A stretch of DNA of 17,846 nt from JBELMB01 sp042088665 (GCA_042088665.1 JBELMB010000035.1:1-17846), one strand, 5' to 3'; shown: positions 1 through 7,025, numbered from the stretch's first letter. Numbers and translations: made by a program. Notes: generated by a model from the letters alone, not told the origin.

Positions 1-885
1 GTCGCGGAATTCGGTCCAGACCAGAGCCGCATTCGACATCTCCGGCACCACACGGTCCGGTGAGAACATCAACGCGACACCGCTGAAAAAGCCGTACTCC
101 CTGAGCGGGCTGTCAAAGTCGAACCAGAAGTAGGCCCAACCCACTTGGTAGCGGTGCAATTCCACCTTCAGCGTGCCGACCTGAACGCGTTCATACAGCG
201 AGGGGCGAATTTCCACCTTGTTCTCGGTGACCCGCAGCCACTTGGGAAGACCCTCGGGCTGGTCCAGCCCCAGATCGGTCAAGTCGCGGCGCAGCTTGGC
301 CCATTCCTGACCGCTCATGGGGCCAGTGGTGTCCGGGCGAATGTCGTCCGGCAACCCGTCAAACCAGCGGCCATCGGCCAGATAATCGTTGACCAGATCC
401 CGGTCCACCCAGATGGGGCGTACAAATCCGTCCACGACCGGCGTGTCGTCCGCGTTGCGGCGCATCGTGTAGATCTGATCGGCCCCCGGCCAATCCATCA
501 CGACATGGGTGTCGTACAGCGTCACTTCTCCGCCGTTGCCAAAGGTGACCGTGCGCCCGCCGTCGCTGTCGTCGGAAAACCATTCAGGCTTGGGGTCATA
601 GACCTCGCGGTGCCCGCCTTCGAAGGCCACAACGACCTCCGACGGATCGCTCCAGCGCATGGTGATGTGGTCTTTGTGCGCATAGGTGTCGAGCACGAAC
701 AGCGCGGCACGATCCGGGCGCCATTTTTCGCGCAGGCTGCCCACGTCGAACTGCACCCATGAAATGGCCAGATAGGTCAGGATGACGGCCATCACGCCAA
801 AGAACCAAAGCCTGTGGCGTTTGGCGACCTGATCGATTTCGGCGGCCTTGGTGTCAAAGGCCTCGGGGGACATCACGTTGCTCAT
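1..885 (-). CDS. phnE: Phosphonate-type ABC transporter permease PhnE (second copy), C-terminus outside the window
   Basis: The minus-strand frame is open from an ATG at 885 to the left edge, giving 295 codons without a stop. The ATG overlaps the stop of the preceding phnE by four bases (ATGA), so translation is probably coupled. Residues 1-24 are polar and cytoplasmic; a membrane segment follows at about 25-46 (LWFFGVMAVILTYLAISW). Next come roughly 200 hydrophilic residues rich in Asp, Trp and Gly with no membrane segment. Near residue 255 the sequence (FDFDSPLREYGFFSGV) resembles the start of the PhnE permease core. The core with its EAA loop must lie beyond the edge. Usual PhnE proteins are 260-290 residues, so this one is clearly enlarged. 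In the family, PhnE forms the membrane channel of the PhnCDE importer for phosphonates or related phosphorus compounds. Identification rests on context, on the N-terminal segment and on the re-entry into permease-like sequence. Confidence 0.85.
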   Translation of the reverse strand, partial: MSNVMSPEAFDTKAAEIDQVAKRHRLWFFGVMAVILTYLAISWVQFDVGSLREKWRPDRAALFVLDTYAHKDHITMRWSDPSEVVVAFEGGHREVYDPKPEWFSDDSDGGRTVTFGNGGEVTLYDTHVVMDWPGADQIYTMRRNADDTPVVDGFVRPIWVDRDLVNDYLADGRWFDGLPDDIRPDTTGPMSGQEWAKLRRDLTDLGLDQPEGLPKWLRVTENKVEIRPSLYERVQVGTLKVELHRYQVGWAYFWFDFDSPLREYGFFSGVALMFSPDRVVPEMSNAALVWTEFRD

Positions 886-1739
886 TGTTTGTTCCCAATC
901 AGTCTCGAGCGGATCCAATCAGACAGATAGTCGAGCAGGATGATCGTCACGACGAGCAGCACGAAGATCGCCGTAACCCGACCGCCATCGCGCCACTGGA
1001 TGTTGTTCGACAGTGCCTGGCCGATGCCGCCTGCGCCAAAGAACCCAAGGATGGTCGAGGCGCGCACATTGATCTCAAGGCGCAGGATTCCGTAGGAAAA
1101 GAACAGCGGCATGACCTGCGGCATCACGCCAAAACGCACGCGGCTGATCCAGGACGCCCCGGTCGACTCCAACCCTTCCAACGGCTTGGTGTCGATGTTC
1201 TCGATGGCCTCGGAGAAGAGCTTGCCCAATGCGCCCACGGTGTGGATCCAGATCGCAAAGATCGCGGGCAGCAGGCTTTTGCCCATCAGATACAGCAGCA
1301 CCAATGCGATCACGATTTCCGGAAAGGACCGGAACAGATCGAGCATTCGGCGCGTGAACAGAACAACCGCCTTGCTTTTGATCAGGTTGTTGGACGCAAA
1401 GCAGGCCGCCACAACCGCGCAGACAAAGCCGAGGAACGTCGACAGCAGCGCCATGTTCAGCGTCAGCAACAAGTCCGGAAAGAACTCCAGCACCCGGCTG
1501 AACCAACGGGCAAACCCAAGTTCCCAGGACAGCGCGAACATGTCCCGGGGGAAGTCGAAAATCTTGACGATGCCCTGACTGAAGGGCGTCGCGTTCGACT
1601 CGTTGGCCATATCGATGCCAAACAGGACAATCGCAGCCGTGATGGTGATGCCGATGATCGTATATGTCGACTTGCGCCGTTGAAGCGCGTGCATACGCGT
1701 CTCGAGAGATTGCAGATGCTCTGGCAGAACAGCGGTCAT
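882..1739 (-). CDS. phnE: Phosphonate-type ABC transporter permease PhnE (first copy)
   Basis: A 285-residue inner-membrane permease of normal PhnE length. Visible features are a first membrane helix at about 26-43, further hydrophobic segments at about 88-115, 140-170 and 256-275, and the cytoplasmic EAA-type coupling loop at about 177-210 (SEAIENIDTKPLEGLESTGA followed by MPQVMP). A conserved ASTILGFFGAGGIG stretch lies at about 227-240. The EAA loop docks on the PhnC ATPase. The ATG at 1739 has GAGG four bases upstream. The stop overlaps the next phnE start by ATGA. The gene is separated from phnD by 86 bp that hold two strong stem-loops. With the second phnE it would form a heterodimeric channel. 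The substrate (phosphonate, phosphite, organophosphate ester) cannot be told from the sequence. Confidence 0.93.
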   Translation of the reverse strand: MTAVLPEHLQSLETRMHALQRRKSTYTIIGITITAAIVLFGIDMANESNATPFSQGIVKIFDFPRDMFALSWELGFARWFSRVLEFFPDLLLTLNMALLSTFLGFVCAVVAACFASNNLIKSKAVVLFTRRMLDLFRSFPEIVIALVLLYLMGKSLLPAIFAIWIHTVGALGKLFSEAIENIDTKPLEGLESTGASWISRVRFGVMPQVMPLFFSYGILRLEINVRASTILGFFGAGGIGQALSNNIQWRDGGRVTAIFVLLVVTIILLDYLSDWIRSRLIGNKQ

Positions 1740-1762
1740 GACACCTCACAGACCAAAGGAAA

Positions 1763-1786
1763 GATGCGCAGGACCCCCTGCGCATC
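1763..1786 (-). terminator. Stem-loop with U-rich tail between phnD and phnE (attenuator-like)
   Basis: Perfect 10-bp inverted repeat GATGCGCAGG / CCTGCGCATC with a 4-base loop. In the phn transcript (minus strand) it is followed by TTTCCTTT. It lies 24 bp before the phnE ATG. The form suits partial intrinsic termination or an RNA-processing barrier inside the operon, which would lower permease output relative to the binding protein. The function is inferred. Confidence 0.6.
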
Positions 1787-1796
1787 CGTGGTATGT

Positions 1797-1817
1797 GGTG
1801 CGCCCCAAGGGCGCACC
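1797..1817 (-). terminator. Second strong stem-loop just after phnD
   Basis: Perfect 9-bp inverted repeat GGTGCGCCC / GGGCGCACC with a 3-base loop, starting 9 bp after the phnD stop codon on the transcript. There is no U-tract directly behind it. It more likely stabilises the phnD mRNA 3' end or acts together with the neighbouring hairpin at 1763-1786 than terminates alone. Confidence 0.55.
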
Positions 1818-1825
1818 GGCAACGA

Positions 1826-2782
1826 TCAGTTGGCCTTTGCGGCTTCGATCTTGGCCTGACGGGCCTTCACGATGACTTCGTAGAAGGAGTGGTCGACGGG
1901 GACCCATGCCTTCACGATGCCGGCTGCGATGTTCTCGTTGCAGACCGGATCGTTTTCCAGGATCCACTGCTGCATGCCGACCATTGTGTCCTTGGCTTCC
2001 TGCGGCAGGGACTTCTTCATCACGATCGGGCCGTTCGGGATCAGGTTGGAGGACCAGATCTGAACGATGTCGTCCATGTTCAGGATGCCCTTGTCGACCA
2101 TCTTGCGCAGGTTGCCGGAGGTGTAGCCCTCTTCCCATGCGCCAACGCCGGAAACCCAGGTCACAGCCGCGTCAACGTCGCCGTTCAGCATTGCCAGAAC
2201 GCCGTTCTCGTGGCCGCCCTGAAACCCTGTCTCGGAGAAGAACGAATCCAGTTCGCCGACCTGGTCAACCAGTTCGATGGAGGGGATCAGGTAACCGGAA
2301 GTGGAGTTCGGGTCAGCAAAGCCGAGGGACTTGCCGGCCATGTCTTCCAGCGTCTCGATGCCGCTGTCGGCACGCGCGACCATCACGGAGTAGTAGCCGG
2401 TGTCGCCGGTGGGCTGCATGCGGGTCATGACCGGCTCACCCGCTTCGGGGTCCTGCAGGTACAGGCCAGCGTAGCCCGACGCGCCAAACCATGTGTAGTC
2501 CAGGTTGCCACCGGCAAAGGATTCCATGGTGCCGGCGTAGTCCTTGAACGTAAAGGTCTTGGCAGGGACGCCAAACGCCGCTTCGACGTAGTCTTCGAGG
2601 CAAGCGTTGCGCGCGATGATGTCCTGCGCGGCTTCGTCGCCGAGGTGGCCGATGTTGAAGCTGTCCTGAATGGCGGACATGTCAAAGGTCGGGCCTTCGT
2701 AGGCCACTTCGGCCACGGCAGCTGTCGACGCGATTGCGGATGCCGCGAAAGCGGCGACGACGCGGGTCATGATGGTGGTCAT
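1826..2782 (-). CDS. phnD: Phosphonate ABC transporter substrate-binding protein PhnD
   Basis: A 318-residue periplasmic binding protein. I chose the ATG at 2782 because it has a good ribosome-binding site (GGGAGAGA) and begins a signal peptide: MTTIMTRVV, then an alanine-rich hydrophobic stretch, and cleavage probably after AVA at residue 24. Eight more in-frame codons exist upstream but would spoil the signal peptide. The mature protein has the PhnD layout: a segment with DYTWFGASGYAG near residues 100-111 that lines the ligand cleft, FADPNSTSGYLIPS near 164-177, and GHENGVLAMLNGDVDAA near 204-220. It captures the phosphorus substrate and delivers it to PhnE. It is the third gene of the operon, 51 bp after phnC. 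The following intercistronic hairpins fit the usual need for an excess of binding protein. Confidence 0.95.
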   Translation of the reverse strand: MTTIMTRVVAAFAASAIASTAAVAEVAYEGPTFDMSAIQDSFNIGHLGDEAAQDIIARNACLEDYVEAAFGVPAKTFTFKDYAGTMESFAGGNLDYTWFGASGYAGLYLQDPEAGEPVMTRMQPTGDTGYYSVMVARADSGIETLEDMAGKSLGFADPNSTSGYLIPSIELVDQVGELDSFFSETGFQGGHENGVLAMLNGDVDAAVTWVSGVGAWEEGYTSGNLRKMVDKGILNMDDIVQIWSSNLIPNGPIVMKKSLPQEAKDTMVGMQQWILENDPVCNENIAAGIVKAWVPVDHSFYEVIVKARQAKIEAAKAN

Positions 2783-2809
2783 TGTTGTCTCTCCCAGAAG
2801 ATACAAGTC

Positions 2810-2830
2810 ATCGGCAAAAGGAGCGCCGAT
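2810..2830 (-). other. Short hairpin in the phnC-phnD gap
   Basis: Inverted repeat ATCGGC / GCCGAT with a 9-base loop, placed between the phnC stop and the phnD ribosome-binding site. Only six pairs and no U-tract, so a role is uncertain. Confidence 0.3.
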
Positions 2831-2833
2831 CCG

Positions 2834-3664
2834 TTAGTGCGCGCCAATATCGGCGGCGACACGCTGTGGCTCGGGCGTGGATACATCCCCGAGCGAAGTC
2901 GATGTGATCGAGCCCTCGAATGCGTCATCTGCCTCGGCGCCGTAGATGTCGCGCGCCTGCGCATCGGTCAGCGCTGCGGGCACGTCATCAAACACCTTTT
3001 CCCCGGCACGCATCCCGATCACCCGGTCGCAATAGGTGCGCGCCGTGTCGAGTGTGTGCAGGTTGCAGATCACGGTGATTTTTTCTTCGCGGTTGATCTT
3101 GGACAAGGCTTCCATGACGAGGCGCGCGTTGAGCGGGTCCAGCGAGGCGATCGGCTCATCCGCGAGGATGAACTTGGGCTGCTGCATCATCGCCCGGCAG
3201 ATCGCCACACGCTGCTGCTGCCCGCCTGACAGCGTCTCGGCACGCTGCAAGGCCGTCTCGGCGACGCCAAAACGTTCCAGCAGGCGCAGCGCTTCGTGGC
3301 GCTCGGCCTTGGTGAAGAACATCAGCGACGAGCGCAGCGTGGATTGCTGGTTCAACCGTCCAAGGATGACGTTGGTCAGGACATCCAGACGCGGCACGAG
3401 GTTGAACTGCTGAAAGATCATCGCGCAGTTGCGCTGCCAGTCCATTTTGGCCCGACCGCGCAGTGCAAGCACATTCGTGCCGTCTACGACGATTTCACCG
3501 CTTGTGGCGTCGTTCATGCGGTTCATCACACGCAGGAACGTTGATTTCCCGGCACCGGAACGGCCGATGATGCCAATGATTTGGGGCTTGTCCGCTGTAA
3601 AAGACAGGTCTTTTACCGCGCTGACTTCACCAAACTGTTTTGTGACGCTGTCGACGTTTAGCAA
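2834..3664 (-). CDS. phnC: Phosphonate ABC transporter ATP-binding protein PhnC (TTG start)
   Basis: A 276-residue ABC ATPase. Motifs in this numbering: Walker A GRSGAGKS 34-41, Q-loop Gln 85-86 (IFQQFNL), signature LSGGQQQRV 145-153, Walker B FILADE 165-170, H-loop His203. It powers PhnE-mediated uptake at the cytoplasmic face. I chose the TTG at 3664 because homologous PhnC proteins begin with an MLNVxxVTKxF-like segment right there and AGGGGG lies five bases upstream. The frame stays open to another TTG at 3772 that touches the phosphatase stop, but that one has no ribosome-binding site and would add 36 unconserved residues. The C-terminal tail after about residue 250 is low in conservation. 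The rare start codon and the hairpin over its ribosome-binding site suggest restrained translation. Confidence 0.95.
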   Translation of the reverse strand: MLNVDSVTKQFGEVSAVKDLSFTADKPQIIGIIGRSGAGKSTFLRVMNRMNDATSGEIVVDGTNVLALRGRAKMDWQRNCAMIFQQFNLVPRLDVLTNVILGRLNQQSTLRSSLMFFTKAERHEALRLLERFGVAETALQRAETLSGGQQQRVAICRAMMQQPKFILADEPIASLDPLNARLVMEALSKINREEKITVICNLHTLDTARTYCDRVIGMRAGEKVFDDVPAALTDAQARDIYGAEADDAFEGSITSTSLGDVSTPEPQRVAADIGAH

Positions 3665-3669
3665 TGCAT

Positions 3670-3689
3670 CCCCCTGCGCTTCGGGGGGG
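3670..3689 (-). promoter_or_regulatory. Hairpin sequestering the phnC ribosome-binding site
   Basis: On the transcript a run of seven C (3689-3683), an 8-base loop GAAGCGCA and a run of five G (3674-3670) can form a five-pair GC stem. The G run is the Shine-Dalgarno sequence of phnC, so the stem would hide it. This is seen directly in the sequence; a regulatory role is inference. Confidence 0.45.
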
Positions 3690-3704
3690 TGACTAAGCAG
3701 GCTG

Positions 3705-3734
3705 TGTAACAGTGATGCGTAACAAATATGACAA
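3705..3734 (-). promoter_or_regulatory. Weak Pho-box-like repeats upstream of phnC
   Basis: On the minus strand TTGTCAT (3734-3728), TGTTACG (3724-3718) and TGTTACA (3711-3705) follow each other in a locally AT-rich stretch. They resemble the TGTCAT-type heptamers bound by PhoB, but the spacing (10 and 13 bp) departs from the usual 11-bp period. An imperfect palindrome around CAATTG (3729-3742) overlaps the first unit. PhoB control of phn genes is known in proteobacteria; this particular site is only a candidate. Confidence 0.25.
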
Positions 3735-3768
3735 TTGTGATTTGGGATCAAACCCGCCGCTTTGAGGG

Positions 3769-4296
3769 TCAAAGCACGGGGAGCACGCGCTCCAGATCGC
3801 TCAAAAAAGCAACTTGTGACTCCGACTCAATGGCGCCGGGACGAACGGCCCGCACACTGGCAATGGCCCGCTCAGGCGTGTCGCCCAAGGCGATCAGGCA
3901 GGCGGCAGCCACGGTGCCCGTGCGCCCAAGACCCGCCGCGCAATGCAGCAGAACGCTCTGGCCGGCGGCGAGATCCCGGGACAGTCCCTGCACCAATAGC
4001 CCCCAGCGCCGCCGCCCCAGCGCATCGGGCGGCTGCATGTCGGGCACAGGGAAATGGTGCCACAGGTGACCCGCCCCCAGCGCCAGCCGATCCAGGTCGG
4101 GAACGCCGAGCGGGACAAATTCCCGCCGTTCGACAAGCGTCACGATCTTGTCTGCACGCCACTCTGCGATGTCCTGCAAATCGGCGGTCAAATCCCGCGT
4201 GCCAAAGCGCGCGTCGCTCCGCCCCGGGCAGGCACAAAGCCCGATCCGCCCACCGCCGGGCACATCAAGGGTGTTTATGACGAGAGAGTCGCGCAT
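3769..4296 (-). CDS. CDKN3-like (dual-specificity-type) protein phosphatase
   Basis: A 175-residue cysteine phosphatase. The active-site loop HCAAGLGRTG is at 118-127, with nucleophile Cys119 and Arg125. The general acid is probably Asp86 in the FPVPD loop at 82-86. The length and motif spacing fit the single-domain CDKN3/DSP-like group of the protein tyrosine phosphatase superfamily. There is no signal peptide, so it should act in the cytoplasm. I chose the ATG at 4296 because AGAGG lies eight bases upstream; an earlier in-frame start at 4368 would add 24 residues with no similarity to the fold. It is the first gene of the phn transport cluster, with a gap of 104 bp to the TTG start of phnC. 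The substrate is unknown: it could dephosphorylate a protein, a phospholipid-type molecule or an imported phosphorus ester. Confidence 0.88.
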   Translation of the reverse strand: MRDSLVINTLDVPGGGRIGLCACPGRSDARFGTRDLTADLQDIAEWRADKIVTLVERREFVPLGVPDLDRLALGAGHLWHHFPVPDMQPPDALGRRRWGLLVQGLSRDLAAGQSVLLHCAAGLGRTGTVAAACLIALGDTPERAIASVRAVRPGAIESESQVAFLSDLERVLPVL

Positions 4297-4659
4297 GTTT
4301 GACGCCTCTTGCTGCCTTGGGTTCGAACCGGGACCCGCCATGAGGTGGCAAGGAATGGCTCTGAACACAAGCCCCGCAATCCTGCTTCACCGGCGGAGGG
4401 CAAAGCAGCCCGCTGTCGCGGTGGCGACCCACGCCTTGCAAGGCAGTTCGCCAGAGACAGTGGACCGAACCGACGTTCACATCCCGTCCTTCACAGGCGC
4501 AGCCCGTGCTCTGATGGCGCAGTGTTGTCATGTTCCGACAGGTGGTTTGGCTGCTTCTTGAACAGTGCCGGGTTGGCCTGTTGTCGATCCTTTACCGCCC
4601 ATGAGGTGGATTTGCCGCCATGGGATCATGGCAACACTCTCTGGTCATACAGACACCAA
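4297..4659. other. 363-bp intergenic region upstream of the phosphatase-phn operon
   Basis: No convincing gene lies between the GST stop and the phosphatase start. The stretch presumably holds the operon promoter and leader. It contains an 11-bp direct repeat CCATGAGGTGG at 4338-4348 and 4599-4609, an inverted repeat TGTC-N7-GACA at 4526-4540, and a small inverted repeat CCATG / CATGG around 4618-4631. I see no clear -35/-10 pair. Confidence 0.4.
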
Positions 4660-5304
4660 TCAGGCGCCGGGCACACGCAGCGAGTCGAACGACACCATCA
4701 CGTGTTCCGCATAAGCCGGGCGCCTGCACAAACGGTCGTAGTAGGCGCGCAGGTTCGGCAAATCCGCGCGGTCAAAAGGCACCGTGAAATAGCGAAACAA
4801 CTGTGTGCCAAACGTTATGTCGGCCAAGGTCATCTCTGGGCCTGCCAGCCACCCGCCTTTGGCGATTTGTCCCTCGGCCATGCGCATCAATGCCTTCAGC
4901 TCTGCTTCGCCTTCGGCCAGGAGGTCAAGGTTCCGGTCCGCAGCGCTTGTGCGCACAAGCTGCCAGAAGACCTTGTAGATCACGGCCGGGGCGACATTCA
5001 CCTTGGACCATTCCATCCACTGGTCCACGGGCGCCCGCAAAACGGGATCCGATGGCCAAAGCCCCTCTGCTTGGTGGCGCGCGGCGAGATAGCGCAGGAT
5101 CGCCTGACTTTCGAACAACGTGACGGTGTCGTCCTCGATCACCGGCACCCTCGCGTTCGGGTTCATTTCGAGAAACCGTGGCTCGGCAGTGCCACCGAAC
5201 GCGCCCCCCACATCCAGCCGCCTGTGGTCGATGCCCAATTCGGCAACCAGCCACATGACCGCCTGCACGTTGCTCGACGTCGCGCGCCCGTGGACTGTAA
5301 GCAT
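4660..5304 (-). CDS. Glutathione S-transferase family protein
   Basis: A 214-residue soluble protein with the two-domain GST layout. The thioredoxin-like N-terminal domain (about 1-77) has the cis-proline VPV at 53-55 and the glutathione gamma-glutamyl contact ESQAI at 65-69. A Ser-rich TSSN at 9-12 stands where Ser-type GSTs carry the catalytic residue. The helical C-terminal domain has the N-capping motif TLAD at about 159-162. The ATG at 5304 has GAGGAG six bases upstream; a longer start at 5370 would add 22 residues outside the fold. GSTs conjugate glutathione to electrophiles or act as glutathione-dependent reductases or lyases; the substrate cannot be read here. The gene is divergent from the RtcB gene, with 257 bp between the starts, and its stop faces the phn leader region. 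Confidence 0.92.
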   Translation of the reverse strand: MLTVHGRATSSNVQAVMWLVAELGIDHRRLDVGGAFGGTAEPRFLEMNPNARVPVIEDDTVTLFESQAILRYLAARHQAEGLWPSDPVLRAPVDQWMEWSKVNVAPAVIYKVFWQLVRTSAADRNLDLLAEGEAELKALMRMAEGQIAKGGWLAGPEMTLADITFGTQLFRYFTVPFDRADLPNLRAYYDRLCRRPAYAEHVMVSFDSLRVPGA

Positions 5305-5474
5305 TTGGTTCTCCTCGCGGAATGGGCCCAGCAAAGCCGAGCCCGGGTGTTCGATCCGGCAACAGGACATGAGTGTCCGTCATGAGGAACAGTAGTCTGT
5401 GATCGCAACCCGGTACAGTGCCGCGCAAACATCAATCGATCTGCCCTGCTGGCAGCGGCCAAACCACGCGCCCG

Positions 5475-5503
5475 TTGACTTTTTGGCCAATCCAGATTAC
5501 GCA
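5475..5503 (+). promoter_or_regulatory. Possible promoter of the RtcB gene
   Basis: TTGACT at 5475-5480 is a good -35 match. At 17 bp spacing the -10 would be TACGCA, which is poor. It sits about 60 bp before the RtcB start. Arms GGCCAAA (5457-5463) and TTTGGCC (5482-5488) flank and overlap it. I saw no TGGCAC-N5-TTGC element, so sigma-54 control as in enteric rtcBA is not indicated. Confidence 0.25.
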
Positions 5504-5561
5504 GCAGCCGTCTTCGTATCACCGCGGCTGCTGACCCCGTCGGTATATTGGAGACAAGATC

Positions 5562-7025
5562 ATGACCAAACTCGTTCGCGTTGACGAGGTCCGCTCACGT
5601 GTCAGCGGGCTCTCTGTTGACGACCAGCCCTATGCCACTGAGGCGGTTGAAACAGACCGCGCTTCGGTGAAATCCCTCGTGGCTGTGGATCACATTGCCC
5701 AAGCGGTGAATGACCTCCGCGAGGCCGAATTCCTCGGTCCGCAGGCATCGGTCTCTCGTGCCGTGCTCACACCTGACTTTCACCGTGGCGCCCCGCTGCC
5801 CGTCGGCATCGCACTCGAGATGCAAGACGCCGTGCTGCCCAACGCCATCGGGAACGACATTGGCTGCGGGATGGCGTTTGCCGTGCTCGAGGGCGTGTCC
5901 GCCAGTGACATCGCATCGACGTGGCCGGATCTGGCGCGGCGGCTGCGCCATGCGTTCTTTGAAGGCGGGCGCACCGTTGTGGCGACGCCCGAGGCGCGCC
6001 ATGCTCTCTTGTCAGAAGGGCTGAGCGCCCTTGACCCGGCCTTTTTGCGGGGGGTGTGGGAAGACGCGCCTTGCGACATTGCCAAGGACCTCGCTGCCCG
6101 GGTCCATGATCCGTTTGGCACGGTGACACCGGGCAGCCCGTTCAACGAATGGATCGTGCCCGCGGACCGCAAAGGCCCGTCCCGCGACCAACTGCTTGGC
6201 ACGATTGGCGGTGGCAACCATTTCGTCGAATTGCAGACGGTCACGCGCATCACCGATGGCACGGCAGCGTGGAACTGGGGGCTTTCGGACGGGGCCGTCG
6301 GCGTGATGGTGCACTCCGGTTCCGTGGGACTGGGGCGCGCGGTGGTCAACGTGCACGGCACCCGGTTGCAGAACCGCTTTCCACCGGGTCTGCGGCGGCC
6401 AAAGGGGGGCTTTCTGCCGCTTCCCGTGACCGGACCGCATGCGGACCTCGGGCTTGGGTATCTGGCGGATATGGTGGCCGCAGCCCGCTTTGCCATGCTC
6501 AACCGTGTGATCTTGTCGCTGATGACACGCCGGGCGCTGGCGGAGGTGCTTGACCGACCGGTGGGGTGGCGCCTCGTGCATGACCTGCCGCACAACCTGA
6601 TCTGGCACCAGCAGGATGGCACCGTCTTGCACCGCAAGGGCGCCTGCCCGGCCCTCGCGGGCAAAGCGACCGGACCGTTCTCCTGCGGCACACCTGTGAT
6701 CGTGCCGGGGTCCATGGGGACGTCCAGCGCGCTGCTCAAGGGGCTGGGCAATCGAGATTGCCTCGCCAGTGCACCGCATGGGGCCGGGCGCGTGCTAAAG
6801 CGTAACGCAGCGCGGGCACAGTTGACGGTCGACGCCCCCCGGGTTGTGACCCCGATCGACCTGGACAGGGCCCGCACCGATCTGCGCAAGGAGGCGGCCC
6901 GGCGGCTCGCCGAAGAAGCGCCTCGTGCCTACAAGCCCATCGAGCCGGTGTTGGACACCATGGCGCTCGGCGGGATGGCGACAGAGGTCGCGCGTCTCAC
7001 CCCATTGGCCACGGCCAAGGGGTGA
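5562..7025 (+). CDS. rtcB: RtcB-family RNA ligase
   Basis: A 487-residue member of the RtcB family. These enzymes join RNA ends carrying 2',3'-cyclic phosphate or 3'-phosphate to 5'-OH ends, using GTP and Mn2+. Family motifs appear in order: DIGCGM at 99-104 with metal ligand Cys102, GTIGGGNHFVEL at 213-224 with His220, HSGSVGLG at 251-258 with His251, PHNLIWH with His344, HRKGA at 357-361, VPGSMGTSS at 381-389, and HGAGR at 406-410 with His406 as the probable GMP-accepting nucleophile. All catalytic positions seem present, although the HSGSxGLG loop has Val where Arg is common. GGAGA lies about seven bases before the ATG. No archease, rtcA or prfH gene is adjacent. It may act in tRNA or rRNA repair, but no RNA target can be named. 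Confidence 0.93.
   Translation: MTKLVRVDEVRSRVSGLSVDDQPYATEAVETDRASVKSLVAVDHIAQAVNDLREAEFLGPQASVSRAVLTPDFHRGAPLPVGIALEMQDAVLPNAIGNDIGCGMAFAVLEGVSASDIASTWPDLARRLRHAFFEGGRTVVATPEARHALLSEGLSALDPAFLRGVWEDAPCDIAKDLAARVHDPFGTVTPGSPFNEWIVPADRKGPSRDQLLGTIGGGNHFVELQTVTRITDGTAAWNWGLSDGAVGVMVHSGSVGLGRAVVNVHGTRLQNRFPPGLRRPKGGFLPLPVTGPHADLGLGYLADMVAAARFAMLNRVILSLMTRRALAEVLDRPVGWRLVHDLPHNLIWHQQDGTVLHRKGACPALAGKATGPFSCGTPVIVPGSMGTSSALLKGLGNRDCLASAPHGAGRVLKRNAARAQLTVDAPRVVTPIDLDRARTDLRKEAARRLAEEAPRAYKPIEPVLDTMALGGMATEVARLTPLATAKG

Noticed and set aside
885..3229. Long plus-strand frames opposite phnE and phnD
   Set aside because: No family resemblance, and the minus-strand genes have complete motifs.
4310..4345. 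tRNA-like T-arm (GGTTCGAACC) near the phosphatase start
   Set aside because: No acceptor, D or anticodon arm can be built around it on either strand, and the stem pairs only with wobbles.
4540..4600. GAAGCAGCCAA on the minus strand, similar to a stretch of small SRP RNA
   Set aside because: The surrounding conserved SRP core (GGTCAGGTCCGGAAGG) is absent.
5400..5561. Sigma-54 promoter for rtcB as in enteric bacteria
   Set aside because: No TGGCAC-N5-TTGC-like pair was found and no RtcR-type activator gene is adjacent.
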